NCBI RefSeq assembly: GCF_001280205.1
Contig: NZ_CP012573.1
Coordinates: forward strand, 2,852,001 to 2,916,000
DNA: 64,000 bases
DNA from: Clavibacter capsici
GTDB lineage: Bacteria > Actinomycetota > Actinomycetes > Actinomycetales > Microbacteriaceae
Direction: 5' to 3'
Made by a program: the position numbers and the translations under genes. The notes below the pieces were generated by a model that was not told the DNA's origin, made no database searches, and saw only the letters and a list, made by a program, of their open reading frames with translations. This document shows, piece after piece, positions 50,667 to 59,940 of the stretch; position 1 is the stretch's first letter, and each line of letters opens with the position of its first letter.

Positions 50667-52079
50667 GTGACCGCGGACGCGTCCCTCGCCGGGCACGCCG
50701 TCCGCCCGCCGGCCCGCGGCATCATGGCGCGCCCGTGGCTGGCCTTCGCGCTCTGCCACCTCTGGCTCATCACGCTCAACCTGATCGGCCCCACCTCCGC
50801 GCTCGGCGACGTGACGGGCATCTACCGCACCTGGATGCAGCAGGGGATGGCGGGCGGCGGCTGGGTGGGCGTCGACCTGCCGTGGGTGTACCCGATCCTC
50901 GCGGCCGTGCCGATGCTCCTCTCGCTCGCCGGCGGCACCGTCTTCTTCGGCACGGTCTGGCTCGCGCTGATCACGCTGCTCGACGCCGCCGCGTTCGCCC
51001 TGCTCCTCCGGATCCGCCGCGGCCGCGGCCAGGCGCCCGCCGCCTGGTGGCTCGGCTTCCTGGTGGCGCTCGGGCCGATCTCCCTCGGCCGGATCGACGC
51101 GGTCACCGTGCCCCTCGCCCTCGCCGGCCTGCTGGTGCTCGCGACGCGGCCGGCCCTCGCCTCCGCGCTCCTCACCGTCGGCGCCTGGGTGAAGGTGTGG
51201 CCGGCCGCGCTCCTGCTCACGGCCGTGATCGCCCGCCGCGGCCTCGCGCGCGGGACGGTCGTCGCCACCGCGCTCGGCACGACGGCCGTGGTGGTCGCCG
51301 GATCCCTCGCCCTCGGCAGCGGCGCGAACGTGCTGGGCTTCGTGGGCCAGCAGACCGGCCGCGGGCTGCAGGTCGAGTCGACCGCCGCGCTGTACCACCT
51401 GTGGCGCATCGTCGCGGGCGACGACCGCTACCGCGTGTACGACGACCTGGGCATCATCACGTTCCAGGTCGCCGGTCCCGGGGTGGACGCCGTCGCGGCG
51501 GCGCTCACGCCGATCATGGTCGGCGTCGTGCTCGTCATCACGCTGCTCGGGATCCGCGCGCACCACCGCGGCGCCTCGCCCGCCGCGCTGATCGGGCCGC
51601 TGTCGCTCGCGCTCGTCGCCGCCCTCATCGTGACGAACAAGGTCGGCTCGCCGCAGTACGTGTCGTGGTTCGCCGTGCCGATCATCGTGATGCTCGTGCA
51701 CGACCGCCATTCCCCCGGCACGGCCCACGTGGCGCGCCTCGGGCTCGTGGTGGCCGCGCTCACGCAGCTCGTCTACCCGTACGCGTACCTGCTGCTGCTC
51801 GAGGCGGTGCCGGTGATGGTCGGGGTGATCACGCTGCGCGACCTCGGCGAGATCGCGCTCCTGGGCGTCGCCGTGGTGCAGCTCGTGCGGCTGCGCGGGA
51901 CGGCGGCGGACGGGCCGGCGCGCGTGCGGGCGGGACGCGCGGCGCGGGCGGCGGGCGCATCCCCCGGCACGGGTGCGTCGCGCGCCCCCGGCACGACGCC
52001 GACCGCGACCCCCGCCGGCGCGCACGAGCTGAGCCCGTGGCGGCCGTCGTCCGCGGATCAGGGGACCGGGACGGCCTGA
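50667..52079 (+). CDS. GT87/DUF2029-like polyprenyl-phosphate-dependent glycosyltransferase (membrane)
   Basis: 470 aa with about ten membrane helices and a polar C-terminal tail (about residues 420-470, Ala/Gly/Pro/Thr). ALGDVTGIYRTWMQQG near the N-terminus carries the acidic loop typical of GT-C enzymes; LGPISLGRIDAVTVPLALAGLL and TVGAWVKVWPAALLL are DUF2029-type. Such enzymes add mannose to lipomannan-like glycolipids. GTG start at 50667. The last 22 nt overlap the convergent allophanate hydrolase gene. Confidence 0.82.
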   Translation: MTADASLAGHAVRPPARGIMARPWLAFALCHLWLITLNLIGPTSALGDVTGIYRTWMQQGMAGGGWVGVDLPWVYPILAAVPMLLSLAGGTVFFGTVWLALITLLDAAAFALLLRIRRGRGQAPAAWWLGFLVALGPISLGRIDAVTVPLALAGLLVLATRPALASALLTVGAWVKVWPAALLLTAVIARRGLARGTVVATALGTTAVVVAGSLALGSGANVLGFVGQQTGRGLQVESTAALYHLWRIVAGDDRYRVYDDLGIITFQVAGPGVDAVAAALTPIMVGVVLVITLLGIRAHHRGASPAALIGPLSLALVAALIVTNKVGSPQYVSWFAVPIIVMLVHDRHSPGTAHVARLGLVVAALTQLVYPYAYLLLLEAVPVMVGVITLRDLGEIALLGVAVVQLVRLRGTAADGPARVRAGRAARAAGASPGTGASRAPGTTPTATPAGAHELSPWRPSSADQGTGTA

Positions 52080-53851
52080 CCGCCGGACGCCAGGTAGCGC
52101 AGCCACCCGCCGTGCGCGCTGATGTCCGGCGCATCCGCCGTGTCGGTGCAGAGGAACCCGATCGCCTCCGTGCCGTCGTCGAGCGCGACCGGCCCGAGGG
52201 CCATCGGCCGGACCATGCCGGCGAGGAACGCCGCGAGGCCGGCGCGCGTCAGGGTCCACGCCTCGCCCGCGAGCGGGACGCCGTCGCCGTCGGGCGCGGG
52301 GGTGACGCCGGGCCTCGCGGGTACGCCCGGGAGGTGCGCCATCCGGTAGGCGGCGCTCGTCCGCACCTCGCGGGAGGCGCGCGCGCCCAGCTCGCTGAGC
52401 TGGCGGTGCAGCGGCTGCCCGCCGAGATGCGCGCCGAACACGACCACGTCGACCGCGTCGGTCGGCAGGAGCGCGGGCCGCGCGGGATCGCCCGTGATGC
52501 GGCCGGCGAGGTCCAGCACCACCTGGTCGGCGAAGGCGGGCGCGACGAGGCTGACGCCGAACGGGGATCCGTCGGCCTCGCCCGCGGGCACCGCGACGGC
52601 GCACAGGTCGAAGAGGTTCACGAAGTTCGTGTACGTGCCGAGGCGCGCGTTCACGGCGACCGGCTCGGCGGCGACCTCGGCGAGCGTGGGGTGCTCGGTG
52701 GTGGTCGGCAGGAGCAGGGCGTCGATCCCGCGGCGCGCGTCGCCGGGGGCGTCGAACACCGCGCAGGCCGTGACGCGGAGGCGCTCGAGGAGGGCGCGGT
52801 CCTCCACGAGCCGGTGCGCGGGGATCCCCAGCGCCGCCCGGACGATGCCCGCGACGGTGGGATCGAGGTCCGGCGCGTCCGCGAGCACCGACGGCCCCGC
52901 CGCCTCGCAGCGCTCGGCCACGAGCGCGCCCTCGTAGAGGAGGAGCGCGGCGCGGAGGAACGGCCCCAGCTCGACCGTCTCGACGACGGCACCGGAGCCG
53001 CGCATCCGCTCGACCGCCGCGCGGAAGGCCGCGCGGGCGCCGGGCGACAGCGGCGCGAGGTCGTGGTCGGCGGGCACGCCGATCACGGGCGCCCCGCGCG
53101 GGGCGAGCCGGGTGGTCGACGGCCAGTCGCGGCTCGCGGGATCCGCCGGGTCGGGCCCGACCATCACGGCGAGCGCGCGCTGCGCGGTGGCGAGGTCGGC
53201 GGCGAGCACGCTCACCGTGTCGTAGGAGCGGCAGGCGGGGACGACGCCCGTGGTCGGCACGAGGCCGAGCGTCGGCTTGATCCCCACCAGCCCGTGCAGC
53301 GCGGCGGGGACCCGTCCGGATCCGGCCGTGTCCGTGCCGAGCGCCACGTCGACCAGGCCGAGCGCCACGGCGACCGCCGAGCCCGAGCTGGATCCGCCGG
53401 AGATGCGGTCGGGCCGGGTCGCGTGCCGCACGGCGCCGTAGGGGCTGCGCGTGCCGACGAGGCCGGTGGCGAACTGGTCGAGGTTGGTCTTCCCGACGAC
53501 GAGCGCACCGGCTTCCCGGAGCCGGGCGACGGCGGGCGCGTCGACCTCGGGCGACGTCGCGGCGGATGGGCAGGCGGCGGTCGTGGGCATGCCGGCGACG
53601 TCGACGTTGTCCTTCACGGCGACGAGCCAGCCGGCCAGCGGCAGCGACCCGTCGGGCGACCGGGCGATGCGCCGGTCGAGCTCGGCGGCGCGCTCCCGGG
53701 CCTCCTCGAGGTCGAGCAGCGTGATCCACACCTCGGGCCGGTCGACCTCGGCGATGCGCGCGTACGCGGCCTCGACGCGGTCGACGACGGACGCGGATCC
53801 GACGGGAGGCAGCCCGGTGCCCGGCACGGCCGCGACCGCGACGCCGCTCAC
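52058..53851 (-). CDS. atzF: Allophanate hydrolase (AtzF-like, amidase signature)
   Basis: 597 aa. Amidase domain: catalytic Lys in [14 protein letters not shown] near residue 70, cis-Ser in [16 protein letters not shown], Ser nucleophile in [13 protein letters not shown]. After about residue 460 comes the C-terminal allophanate-hydrolase domain ([19 protein letters not shown], then [18 protein letters not shown]). It hydrolyses allophanate to ammonia and CO2. Start GTG overlaps the upstream hydrolase stop (GTGA). Urea carboxylase is absent, so the allophanate source should be biuret, not urea. Confidence 0.93.
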   Translation of the reverse strand: MSGVAVAAVPGTGLPPVGSASVVDRVEAAYARIAEVDRPEVWITLLDLEEARERAAELDRRIARSPDGSLPLAGWLVAVKDNVDVAGMPTTAACPSAATSPEVDAPAVARLREAGALVVGKTNLDQFATGLVGTRSPYGAVRHATRPDRISGGSSSGSAVAVALGLVDVALGTDTAGSGRVPAALHGLVGIKPTLGLVPTTGVVPACRSYDTVSVLAADLATAQRALAVMVGPDPADPASRDWPSTTRLAPRGAPVIGVPADHDLAPLSPGARAAFRAAVERMRGSGAVVETVELGPFLRAALLLYEGALVAERCEAAGPSVLADAPDLDPTVAGIVRAALGIPAHRLVEDRALLERLRVTACAVFDAPGDARRGIDALLLPTTTEHPTLAEVAAEPVAVNARLGTYTNFVNLFDLCAVAVPAGEADGSPFGVSLVAPAFADQVVLDLAGRITGDPARPALLPTDAVDVVVFGAHLGGQPLHRQLSELGARASREVRTSAAYRMAHLPGVPARPGVTPAPDGDGVPLAGEAWTLTRAGLAAFLAGMVRPMALGPVALDDGTEAIGFLCTDTADAPDISAHGGWLRYLASGGQAVPVP

Positions 53852-54579
53852 GCGCGGATCCCCGCCCCTGCGAGCGCCGCGAGCACGTCGTCCGACGTGG
53901 CGACGGCACCGAACACGCCGCCCTGCATCGTGACCATGCGGAGGGCCGCGTCGTGGTTCGCCGGATCCGTGGCACCCGTGCAGTCGGAGAGCACGAGGCA
54001 CTCGTACCCGCGGTCGTTCGCCTCGCGCATGGTCGTGGAGACGCAGACGTCGGTCGTGATGCCCGTGAGGATCAGCCGGTCGATGCCGCGCGCCCGCAGC
54101 ACCAGGTCGAGGTCGGTCGCGTAGAAGGCGCCCTTGCCCGGCTTGTCGATGACGGGCTCGCCGGGGAGCGGGGCCACCTCGGGGACGATCTCCCAGCCGG
54201 GTTCGCCGCGCACGAGGATCCGCCCGCACGGGCCGACGCTGCCGATCTCGGCGCCCGCCCGCTCGGACCGCCAGCGCTTGTTCGCGGGCAGGTCGGAGAG
54301 GTCGGGGCGGTGGCCCTCGCGGGTGTGGATCACGGTCATGCCGAGCGCGCGCACGCGCTCGAGCAGCCGGGCCGTGGGCGCGAGACCGGCGCGGGTGAGG
54401 GCGAGGTCGTAGCCCATGCGGTCGACGTAGCCGCCGACGCCGCAGAAGTCGACCTGCCAGTCGATGCAGACGACGGCGGTGCGCGCGACGTCGACGGCGC
54501 CGTCGTAGGGCCAGGCGTACGGATCCGCCGCGACGGCCGTGGTGCCGGAGACCGGCGCGGTGAACGGCGCGATGCTCAC
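53848..54579 (-). CDS. Isochorismatase-fold cysteine hydrolase, likely biuret hydrolase
   Basis: 243 aa. The catalytic triad of the family: Asp in [18 protein letters not shown], Lys in [15 protein letters not shown] and Cys in [19 protein letters not shown]. BiuH/TrtA-type biuret and triuret hydrolases have this fold and sit beside atzF; isochorismatases proper sit in siderophore clusters, which are absent here. The reaction would be biuret to allophanate and ammonia. Coupled by GTGA to both the permease upstream and the allophanate hydrolase downstream. Substrate is inferred from context and not proven by sequence. Confidence 0.85.
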   Translation of the reverse strand: MSIAPFTAPVSGTTAVAADPYAWPYDGAVDVARTAVVCIDWQVDFCGVGGYVDRMGYDLALTRAGLAPTARLLERVRALGMTVIHTREGHRPDLSDLPANKRWRSERAGAEIGSVGPCGRILVRGEPGWEIVPEVAPLPGEPVIDKPGKGAFYATDLDLVLRARGIDRLILTGITTDVCVSTTMREANDRGYECLVLSDCTGATDPANHDAALRMVTMQGGVFGAVATSDDVLAALAGAGIRA

Positions 54580-55919
54580 GAGCGCGCCTCCCCCGCCTCG
54601 ACGGCGGCGCCGAGCGGGGCGCGCACGCGTCCCATCGCGTCGGCGGCGACGAGCGCGACCGCCGCGACGACCAGGCCGACCACCGCGGTGGAGAGGAAGT
54701 CGGCGTAGGCGTGCGCCACGAGCGCCGCCACGGCGCCGACGGCCCAGGCGACGAACGCGGGCGCGCGCCACGGTCCTCGGGCGACGGGCTCCGATGCGGC
54801 GGCGCGGCGGGGCGCGAGCAGCAGCTGGTCGACGATGAGCACGGCGCCGATGGGCGGCACGATGACGCCGAGCAGGTTCAACCAGGTCTCGAAGTACGAC
54901 CAGATGCCGGCCACCGCGAGCACCACGCCGACCGCGCCGAGCACGAGCGTGGTGCGGCGCATGCGCATCCCGGTGAGCTGGCTCCAGCCGACCGCGCCGT
55001 TGTAGAGGCAGTGCGCGCACACGGATCCGAGGTTCACCACCACGAACAGCACGGCGAGCGGCACGAGCGCGCCGCCCTGAGCGACGAGGATCCCGAGGAA
55101 GTCGCCGCCCGCCGTGCCCGGGTCGGCCGCCCCGCCGAGCGCGACGACGAGGCCGCCGACCACGAGCGCGACGGCGTTGCCGAACGGGAACGCGGCGAGC
55201 GACGCGAGCACGGCCTGCCGGCCCGAGCGCGCCCAGCGCGTGAAGTCGGCGGTCATGGTGCCCGAGTCGGCGAAGAGCGCGACGACGAGGGTGACGGCGG
55301 CGCCGAAGCTCAGCGCGCCGGCGCCCGCGGAGGGCGCCGCCTGCAGGTCCGCGCCGCCGGGGCGCGTCGCGACGATCACGATGGCGACCGCCCCGAGCAC
55401 GAGGTAGAGGGGAGCGGCGATCACGCCGATCCAGGACAGGGCGCGGATGCCGAGCAGCGTGACCGCGACGAACAGGATCCCGGCGACGAGCGTGGTGCCC
55501 GTCTGGTCCCAGCCGAGGGAGCCGTGCAGCGTGGATCCGGTGAGCCCGGTCTGGAACGCGAACCAGCCGATGACCACCGTGGCGAGGAAGGCCGCCGGCA
55601 CGACGTACCCCTTCGCGCCGAACGTGCGCATCGCCATGAGCGCGAAGCTCTCGCCGCTGCGGCCGGCCAGGTAGCTGAGCGCGCCCACGTAGAGCATGAG
55701 CACGAGCGTGCCGACCGCGATGGCGCCCATGCCCGGCCAGAAGCCGAGCGAGTGGACGACGAGGCCGCCGAACACGGCGCAGGTGAGGATCATCGGGAAG
55801 CCGAGCCACACGGCGGCGACCGACGAGGTGCGGCGGCGCGCGTGCGGCGGGACGGGCTCCGACTCGTACTCCGAGAAGACGGGGCGGTCGACGGGATCCG
55901 CGGCGGCGGGGAGCGGCAT
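54576..55919 (-). CDS. NCS1-family permease (cytosine/allantoin/ureide type)
   Basis: 447 aa with about 12 helices. [18 protein letters not shown] and [20 protein letters not shown] are NCS1 signatures (CodB/PucI-like), with [22 protein letters not shown] near the C-terminus. In this operon the expected substrate is a small nitrogen compound such as biuret. ATG at 55919 with GGAG 6 nt upstream; an earlier start would add 23 Pro/Arg-rich residues. It is the promoter-proximal gene, divergent from gntR. Confidence 0.9.
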   Translation of the reverse strand: MPLPAAADPVDRPVFSEYESEPVPPHARRRTSSVAAVWLGFPMILTCAVFGGLVVHSLGFWPGMGAIAVGTLVLMLYVGALSYLAGRSGESFALMAMRTFGAKGYVVPAAFLATVVIGWFAFQTGLTGSTLHGSLGWDQTGTTLVAGILFVAVTLLGIRALSWIGVIAAPLYLVLGAVAIVIVATRPGGADLQAAPSAGAGALSFGAAVTLVVALFADSGTMTADFTRWARSGRQAVLASLAAFPFGNAVALVVGGLVVALGGAADPGTAGGDFLGILVAQGGALVPLAVLFVVVNLGSVCAHCLYNGAVGWSQLTGMRMRRTTLVLGAVGVVLAVAGIWSYFETWLNLLGVIVPPIGAVLIVDQLLLAPRRAAASEPVARGPWRAPAFVAWAVGAVAALVAHAYADFLSTAVVGLVVAAVALVAADAMGRVRAPLGAAVEAGEARS

Positions 55920-55964
55920 GGGTTCTCCAGGGGTCGGGTGGCACCGGCGGGGATCCGGCTGCGT

Positions 55965-55970
55965 CCTATA
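55965..55970 (-). promoter_or_regulatory. -10-like TATAGG of the permease operon
   Basis: CCTATA on the plus strand reads TATAGG on the minus strand, about 45 nt upstream of the permease ATG. Confidence 0.45.
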
Positions 55971-56003
55971 GGAGCAGCCCGGCCGCACACCTGCGTTTCG
56001 CCG

Positions 56004-56025
56004 GTGTTTCCAGGATGTGAAACAC
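56004..56025. promoter_or_regulatory. Inverted repeat GTGTTTC-N8-GAAACAC, candidate GntR operator
   Basis: A perfect 7-bp inverted repeat in an 85-bp AT-richer gap between the divergent permease and gntR promoters. It lies 34 nt upstream of the minus-strand -10 and 29 nt upstream of the gntR -10, where a dimeric FadR-type regulator would control both. Confidence 0.65.
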
Positions 56026-56053
56026 GTCTGGGTGGCCGTCCGCGGGCGGATCC

Positions 56054-56059
56054 TATAAT
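56054..56059 (+). promoter_or_regulatory. Consensus -10 TATAAT of gntR
   Basis: A perfect TATAAT ending 6 nt before the ATG at 56066; leaderless. The only exact consensus hexamer at a start in the window. Confidence 0.65.
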
Positions 56060-56065
56060 CGGGTC

Positions 56066-56770
56066 ATGCCCGCGGCCTCCCTCGTCCCCACCCGTCTCGG
56101 CGCCGCGGAGCGCGTGCGCGTGCTGCTCGAGGAGGAGATCCTCGGCGGCGTCATCGCCCCCGGATCCCGCGTGAAGGCCGACGAGGTCGCCCTGCGCATG
56201 GGCACGAGCCACATCCCGGTGCGCGAGGCGCTGCGGGCGCTCGAGGCCGACGGCTGGGTCGTGCACCGCGCGCACGAGGGCATGTCGGTGAGGCCGCGCG
56301 CGCTGTCCGAGCTGGTGGACCTCTTCGAGGCGCGCGCCCTGGTGGAGCCGCGCGCGGTGGAGCTCGCCGCCGGACGCCGCACGGCCGACGACCTGCGCGA
56401 GCTGGAGCGGGTGATCCGCCTGCAGGAGCGCACCGAGGATCCCGCCGACCTCGCGCGCCTCAACTACGACTTCCACGTGGCCCTGGCGACCGCCGCGCAC
56501 AACAGCACGCTGGCCCAGGTCGTCGAGTCGATGTCGAAGCGCGTGCGCTTCCACTACCTGCCCACGGCGAGCGCGCGCCGGCCCGACTCGCTCGCCGACC
56601 ACCGGGAGCTGCTCGCCCTCGCGGAGCGGCGGGAGGGCGAGCGGGCGGCGGATCTCGCGCGCCGGCACATCGACGCCACGCGCGTCGACGCGTGCGCGGC
56701 CCTCGAGGCGCTCCTGCGCGCGGAGGCCGAGGAGGCCGCCGAGGCCTCAGGGGACGAGGCCGCGGGCTAG
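56066..56770 (+). CDS. GntR-family regulator, FadR/FCD subfamily
   Basis: 234 aa. N-terminal winged helix (VLLEEEILGGVIAPGSRVKADEVALRMGTSHIPVREALRALEADGWV) as the standard GntR pattern, here cited in parts; effector domain FCD with Asp/His ligands in LARLNYDFHVALATAAHNSTL and SLADHRELLALAERREGE. FCD domains bind metal-assisted carboxylates or small nitrogen compounds. Divergent from the permease-hydrolase operon, it is the probable local regulator. Ala/Glu-rich tail. Confidence 0.93.
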   Translation: MPAASLVPTRLGAAERVRVLLEEEILGGVIAPGSRVKADEVALRMGTSHIPVREALRALEADGWVVHRAHEGMSVRPRALSELVDLFEARALVEPRAVELAAGRRTADDLRELERVIRLQERTEDPADLARLNYDFHVALATAAHNSTLAQVVESMSKRVRFHYLPTASARRPDSLADHRELLALAERREGERAADLARRHIDATRVDACAALEALLRAEAEEAAEASGDEAAG

Positions 56771-56774
56771 GCGC

Positions 56775-57473
56775 TCACAACCCGAGCAGCCGCTCCAGCG
56801 CCGGGTCCTCGAGCGAGTCGATCACGAGGTCGGCGCCCGCGTCGCGCAGCTCGTCGGCCGAGTAGTGGCCGCTCGCGACGCCGACGGCGGTGGCGCCCGC
56901 GTCGTGCGCGGAGGTGATGTCGTTCGGGGTGTCGCCGACGACGAGCACCTCGTCGCGCGCGGGCTCGGCGCCGCGGAGGGTGCCGGCGGTCGCGATGGCG
57001 CGGCGGACGACGTCGACGCGGTCGGGCGAGTCGGATCCGTAGGCGCCGAAGACGAAGAACCGGCCGAGCCGGGCGGGCTCCATCTTCGTGCGGGCCGCGC
57101 CCTCCATCGCGCCGGAGACGACCCCGAGCACGACGCCCGCGTCGGCCAGGCGGTCGAGCAGCGCCTCGGCGCCGTCGAGCACGCGGTAGCCCTCGGAGAC
57201 GCGGATGTCGTCGGCGAGGTGGCGGAGGTAGGAGGCGTAGAGGCGCGCGAGCTCGGCGGGCTCCGGATCGCGGCCCATCACGCCGCGGAACGTCGCGGTG
57301 CCGACCTGCGGGTCCGTCTCCCCCGCCGACGAGTGCTCGCCGATGTCGGCCTCCACGTCGTGCAGGTCGCGGAAGGCCATCGCCCAGCTGCGGGCGCCGG
57401 AGCCGCCCGTGTGGATCAGGGTCTCGTCGATGTCGAAGAGGACGGCGGGCGGGGTGGATGCGATGTCGGCCAT
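56775..57473 (-). CDS. HAD-superfamily hydrolase
   Basis: 232 aa. Motif I VLFDIDETLIHTGGSG (nucleophile Asp, DxDxT), motif II VVSGAMEGA, Lys in ARTKMEP, motif IV VVGDTPNDITSAHDAG. The cap is alpha-helical (type C1), as in phosphoglycolate phosphatase/beta-phosphoglucomutase. Substrate unknown. ATG at 57473. It is convergent with gntR, separated by 4 nt. Confidence 0.9.
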   Translation of the reverse strand: MADIASTPPAVLFDIDETLIHTGGSGARSWAMAFRDLHDVEADIGEHSSAGETDPQVGTATFRGVMGRDPEPAELARLYASYLRHLADDIRVSEGYRVLDGAEALLDRLADAGVVLGVVSGAMEGAARTKMEPARLGRFFVFGAYGSDSPDRVDVVRRAIATAGTLRGAEPARDEVLVVGDTPNDITSAHDAGATAVGVASGHYSADELRDAGADLVIDSLEDPALERLLGL

Positions 57474-57527
57474 GCATCCATCGTGCTCCGCCGCGCCTCC
57501 GTGCGACCCGGACGGGGCGCCCGGGCG

Positions 57528-58037
57528 TCAGCCGCGGCGGGCGCGCATCCGCTCGGTCGTGCGCGCGATGATGCGGAGGCTGTCGATGAGCGTCGCGATC
57601 TGCTCGCGGCTGAGGTCGGCGAGCACCTCGTCCTCGTCGGCGACGAGGCGGCGCATCGCCCGGTCGACGCGCTCGATGCCGAACGGCGTGAGCACCACGA
57701 GCCGGCTGCGGCCGCCCGCGGGATCCTCCTCGCGCGTGATGAAGGAGCGCGCGGTCAGACGGTTCACCCGGTGCACGAGGCTGCCGGTGTCGGTGCCGAG
57801 GCGCTCGGCCAGGCCGGCGCGCGTGAGGCCCGCGTCGCCCTGCTGGCGCAGGATGGAGAGGAACTCGAACTCGCTCGTGGTGAGGCCCTCCGCGGCGAAC
57901 GCGCCCTCGCGGATCCGCTGCATCTGCGGCAGCAGGCGCCGGAGCCTCGACACCACGTCGAGCGGCGCGAAGTCGACGTCGGGCATGGCGGCGCCCCACG
58001 CGTCGATCACCAGGTCGACGTCGTCGTCATCCTTCAT
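57528..58037 (-). CDS. MarR-family transcriptional regulator
   Basis: 169 aa winged helix. LTTSEFEFLSILRQQGDAGLTRAGLAERLGTDTGSLVHRVNRLTARSFITR carries the recognition helix (cited in part), with wing DPAGGRSRLVVLT. An acidic N-terminus (MKDDDDVDLVIDAWG) is unusual. Start ATG at 58037 with GGGGAG 5 nt upstream. Divergent from the homocysteine methyltransferase gene 136 nt away; it may control it or itself. Ligand unknown. Confidence 0.9.
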   Translation of the reverse strand: MKDDDDVDLVIDAWGAAMPDVDFAPLDVVSRLRRLLPQMQRIREGAFAAEGLTTSEFEFLSILRQQGDAGLTRAGLAERLGTDTGSLVHRVNRLTARSFITREEDPAGGRSRLVVLTPFGIERVDRAMRRLVADEDEVLADLSREQIATLIDSLRIIARTTERMRARRG

Positions 58038-58173
58038 CGGGACTCCCCACCGTCGCGTCCACGGTACCCGGGCCGACGGCGGCTCGCGGGCGGCTGGGCA
58101 CTCGGCGGAGGGGGCGACGTCGCGGGGCGTCGCGGACCGCGGATCCGCCGCCCGGCTCCGGCAGGATGTCCGC

Positions 58174-59073
58174 ATGACCCGGCCGCTCCCCCTCCCCGAC
58201 CGCCCCCTGGTGCTCGACGGCGGCCTCGGCACGCTGCTGGAGGCGCGCGGGCACGACCTGTCGGATCCGCTGTGGAGCGCCCGCGTGCTCGCCGACGAGC
58301 CCGACGCGATCCGCGCCGCGCACGCCGAGTACTTCCGCGCGGGCGCGGACGTCGCGATCACGGCCTCGTACCAGGTGGGCTTCGACGCCTTCGCGGCGCG
58401 CGGCCTCAGCGCCGCCGACACCGAGGAGCTGCTGCGCGCGAGCGTGCGGCTCGCGGCCGAGGCGCGGGACGAGGTCGCGCGCGACGACGAGGCGCCGCGC
58501 GACCGGTGGATCGCCGCGTCCGTCGGCCCCTACGGCGCCACCCTCGGCGACGGCTCCGAGTACGCGGGATCCAGCGGCCGCACGCGCGCGGAGCTCCGCC
58601 GCTGGCACGCCCCGCGGTTCGCCGTGCTCGCCGACGCGGGCGCCGACCTCCTCGCCTGCGAGACCATCCCGAGCCTCGACGAGGGCCGGGCGCTCGTGGA
58701 CCTCGCGCGCGGCTCGGGCGCGTCCGCCTGGCTCGCGTTCACGGTCACGGACGGCCGGCTGCGCTCCGGCGAGCCGATGGCCGAGGGGTTCCGGCTCGCG
58801 GAGGGCGCCGACGAGATCGTGGCCGTGGGGATCAACTGCGCGCACCCCGACGAGGTGCCCGACGCGATCGCCGCGGCCCGGAGCGTCACCGACCGGCCGG
58901 TGGTCGTCTACCCGAACTCCGGCGAGCGCTGGGACGCCGTCGCGCGCGGCTGGGGCGGCGACCCGGCGCTGCCGTCCGTCGACGCGTGGATCCGGGCGGG
59001 CGCGTCGCTCGTGGGCGGCTGCTGCCGGGTCGGGCCCGACGGGATCCGGCGCATGCGGGACGCGGTGGGCTGA
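58174..59073 (+). CDS. mmuM: Homocysteine S-methyltransferase
   Basis: 299 aa. Zn site Cys in GINCAHPDEVP and the C-terminal GGCCRVGPDGIRRM pair, with DGGLGTLLEARGHDLSDPLWSA at the N-terminus and ASYQVGFDAF. It methylates homocysteine from S-methylmethionine, a methyl donor plentiful in plants, or from SAM. Start ATG at 58174. No S-methylmethionine permease (mmuP) is adjacent. Confidence 0.94.
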   Translation: MTRPLPLPDRPLVLDGGLGTLLEARGHDLSDPLWSARVLADEPDAIRAAHAEYFRAGADVAITASYQVGFDAFAARGLSAADTEELLRASVRLAAEARDEVARDDEAPRDRWIAASVGPYGATLGDGSEYAGSSGRTRAELRRWHAPRFAVLADAGADLLACETIPSLDEGRALVDLARGSGASAWLAFTVTDGRLRSGEPMAEGFRLAEGADEIVAVGINCAHPDEVPDAIAAARSVTDRPVVVYPNSGERWDAVARGWGGDPALPSVDAWIRAGASLVGGCCRVGPDGIRRMRDAVG

Positions 59074-59325
59074 CCGCGGCGCGCACGGGTGCGCACCCTG
59101 CCGCGCGGACGCGGATCGCGCAACGGGAAGCGCCCCAACCGCGCGCCGCCCTCCGCCGCGCCGTCGCCCATGGCCGCGGGCATCGCGGACGACGACCGTC
59201 GCAGGAGCTCCCAGGGGATGCGGAGGCTTCCCACCGGGCGCCCAGGGACGCGGAGCGGGATGGATCCATCACATCGAACCGATGACCGGGTTCCGCTGGG
59301 GAGCCCCGACAGGAGGACGATCCGC

Positions 59326-59847
59326 ATGACCATCACCCGCAGCACCGCCCGCCGCCTCGGATCCGTCGGGGCCGCCGCCGCCCTCGTCGCCGTGGGCCTC
59401 GCCGTCCCGACCGCCGCCAACGCCGCACCCACCGAGTGCGAGCCGGGCACCGTGACCAACTCGCTCACCAAGGACTCCAGCGAGCGCATCGTGGCGGGGT
59501 CGCAGACGGCGACCACCACGACCGGCGGACCGCTGTCGGCCACGGTCGCGAGCTCCGCCACCCGCGGATCCGAGTTCTCCGCCGGAGCGTCGGCCAGCCT
59601 CCTGATGGGGTCCATCACCGCGCAGGTCAGCGCGACCGCCACCGAGTCGCAGTCCTGGGACGCGGGATCCACGCTCGGCCCCATCGAGGTCCCCGCCGGA
59701 GGCACGCTCACCTCCACCTACGGCTTCGAGGACATCTCGTGGTCGGGCACCACGCGGACCTGCACGAGCGCCGGCCAGCTCGGTGCGCCGACCACCGTGT
59801 ACGGCACGGTGCAGGGCGCGACCTGGGTCGAGTACACGGTCAGCTGA
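59326..59847 (+). CDS. Small secreted beta-rich protein, function unknown
   Basis: 173 aa. Sec signal peptide with RRLGSVG, a hydrophobic run and cleavage after TAANAA (about residue 32). The mature part is rich in Thr/Ser/Ala/Gly with only three or four charged residues per 50. It contains an amphipathic alternating stretch SAGASASLLMGSITAQVSAT and one Cys pair (ECEPG and RTCTSA) that could be a disulfide. The pattern is reminiscent of pore-forming-type beta-hairpin proteins of actinobacteria, but no family is recognised. ATG at 59326 with AGGAGG 9 nt upstream; a strong terminator follows. Confidence 0.8.
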   Translation: MTITRSTARRLGSVGAAAALVAVGLAVPTAANAAPTECEPGTVTNSLTKDSSERIVAGSQTATTTTGGPLSATVASSATRGSEFSAGASASLLMGSITAQVSATATESQSWDAGSTLGPIEVPAGGTLTSTYGFEDISWSGTTRTCTSAGQLGAPTTVYGTVQGATWVEYTVS

Positions 59848-59865
59848 CCGACCCGCGCGCACGAC

Positions 59866-59902
59866 ACGACGGCCCGTCCCCCTCGAGGGGACGGGCCGTC
59901 GT
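59866..59902. terminator. Terminator after the secreted protein gene
   Basis: A perfect 16-bp stem ACGACGGCCCGTCCCC with its complement and a 5-nt loop; it is symmetrical, so it also ends the convergent gene that stops at 59941. Confidence 0.9.
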
Positions 59903-59940
59903 CATGCGCGGATGCGCCTCGGGCGCGGATCCGGGCGGGA

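Noticed and set aside
53848..54579. Siderophore isochorismatase linked to menF
   Set aside because: menF is 14 kb away among menaquinone genes, and no NRPS, entA/entB or iron transporter is nearby; allophanate hydrolase coupling argues for biuret.
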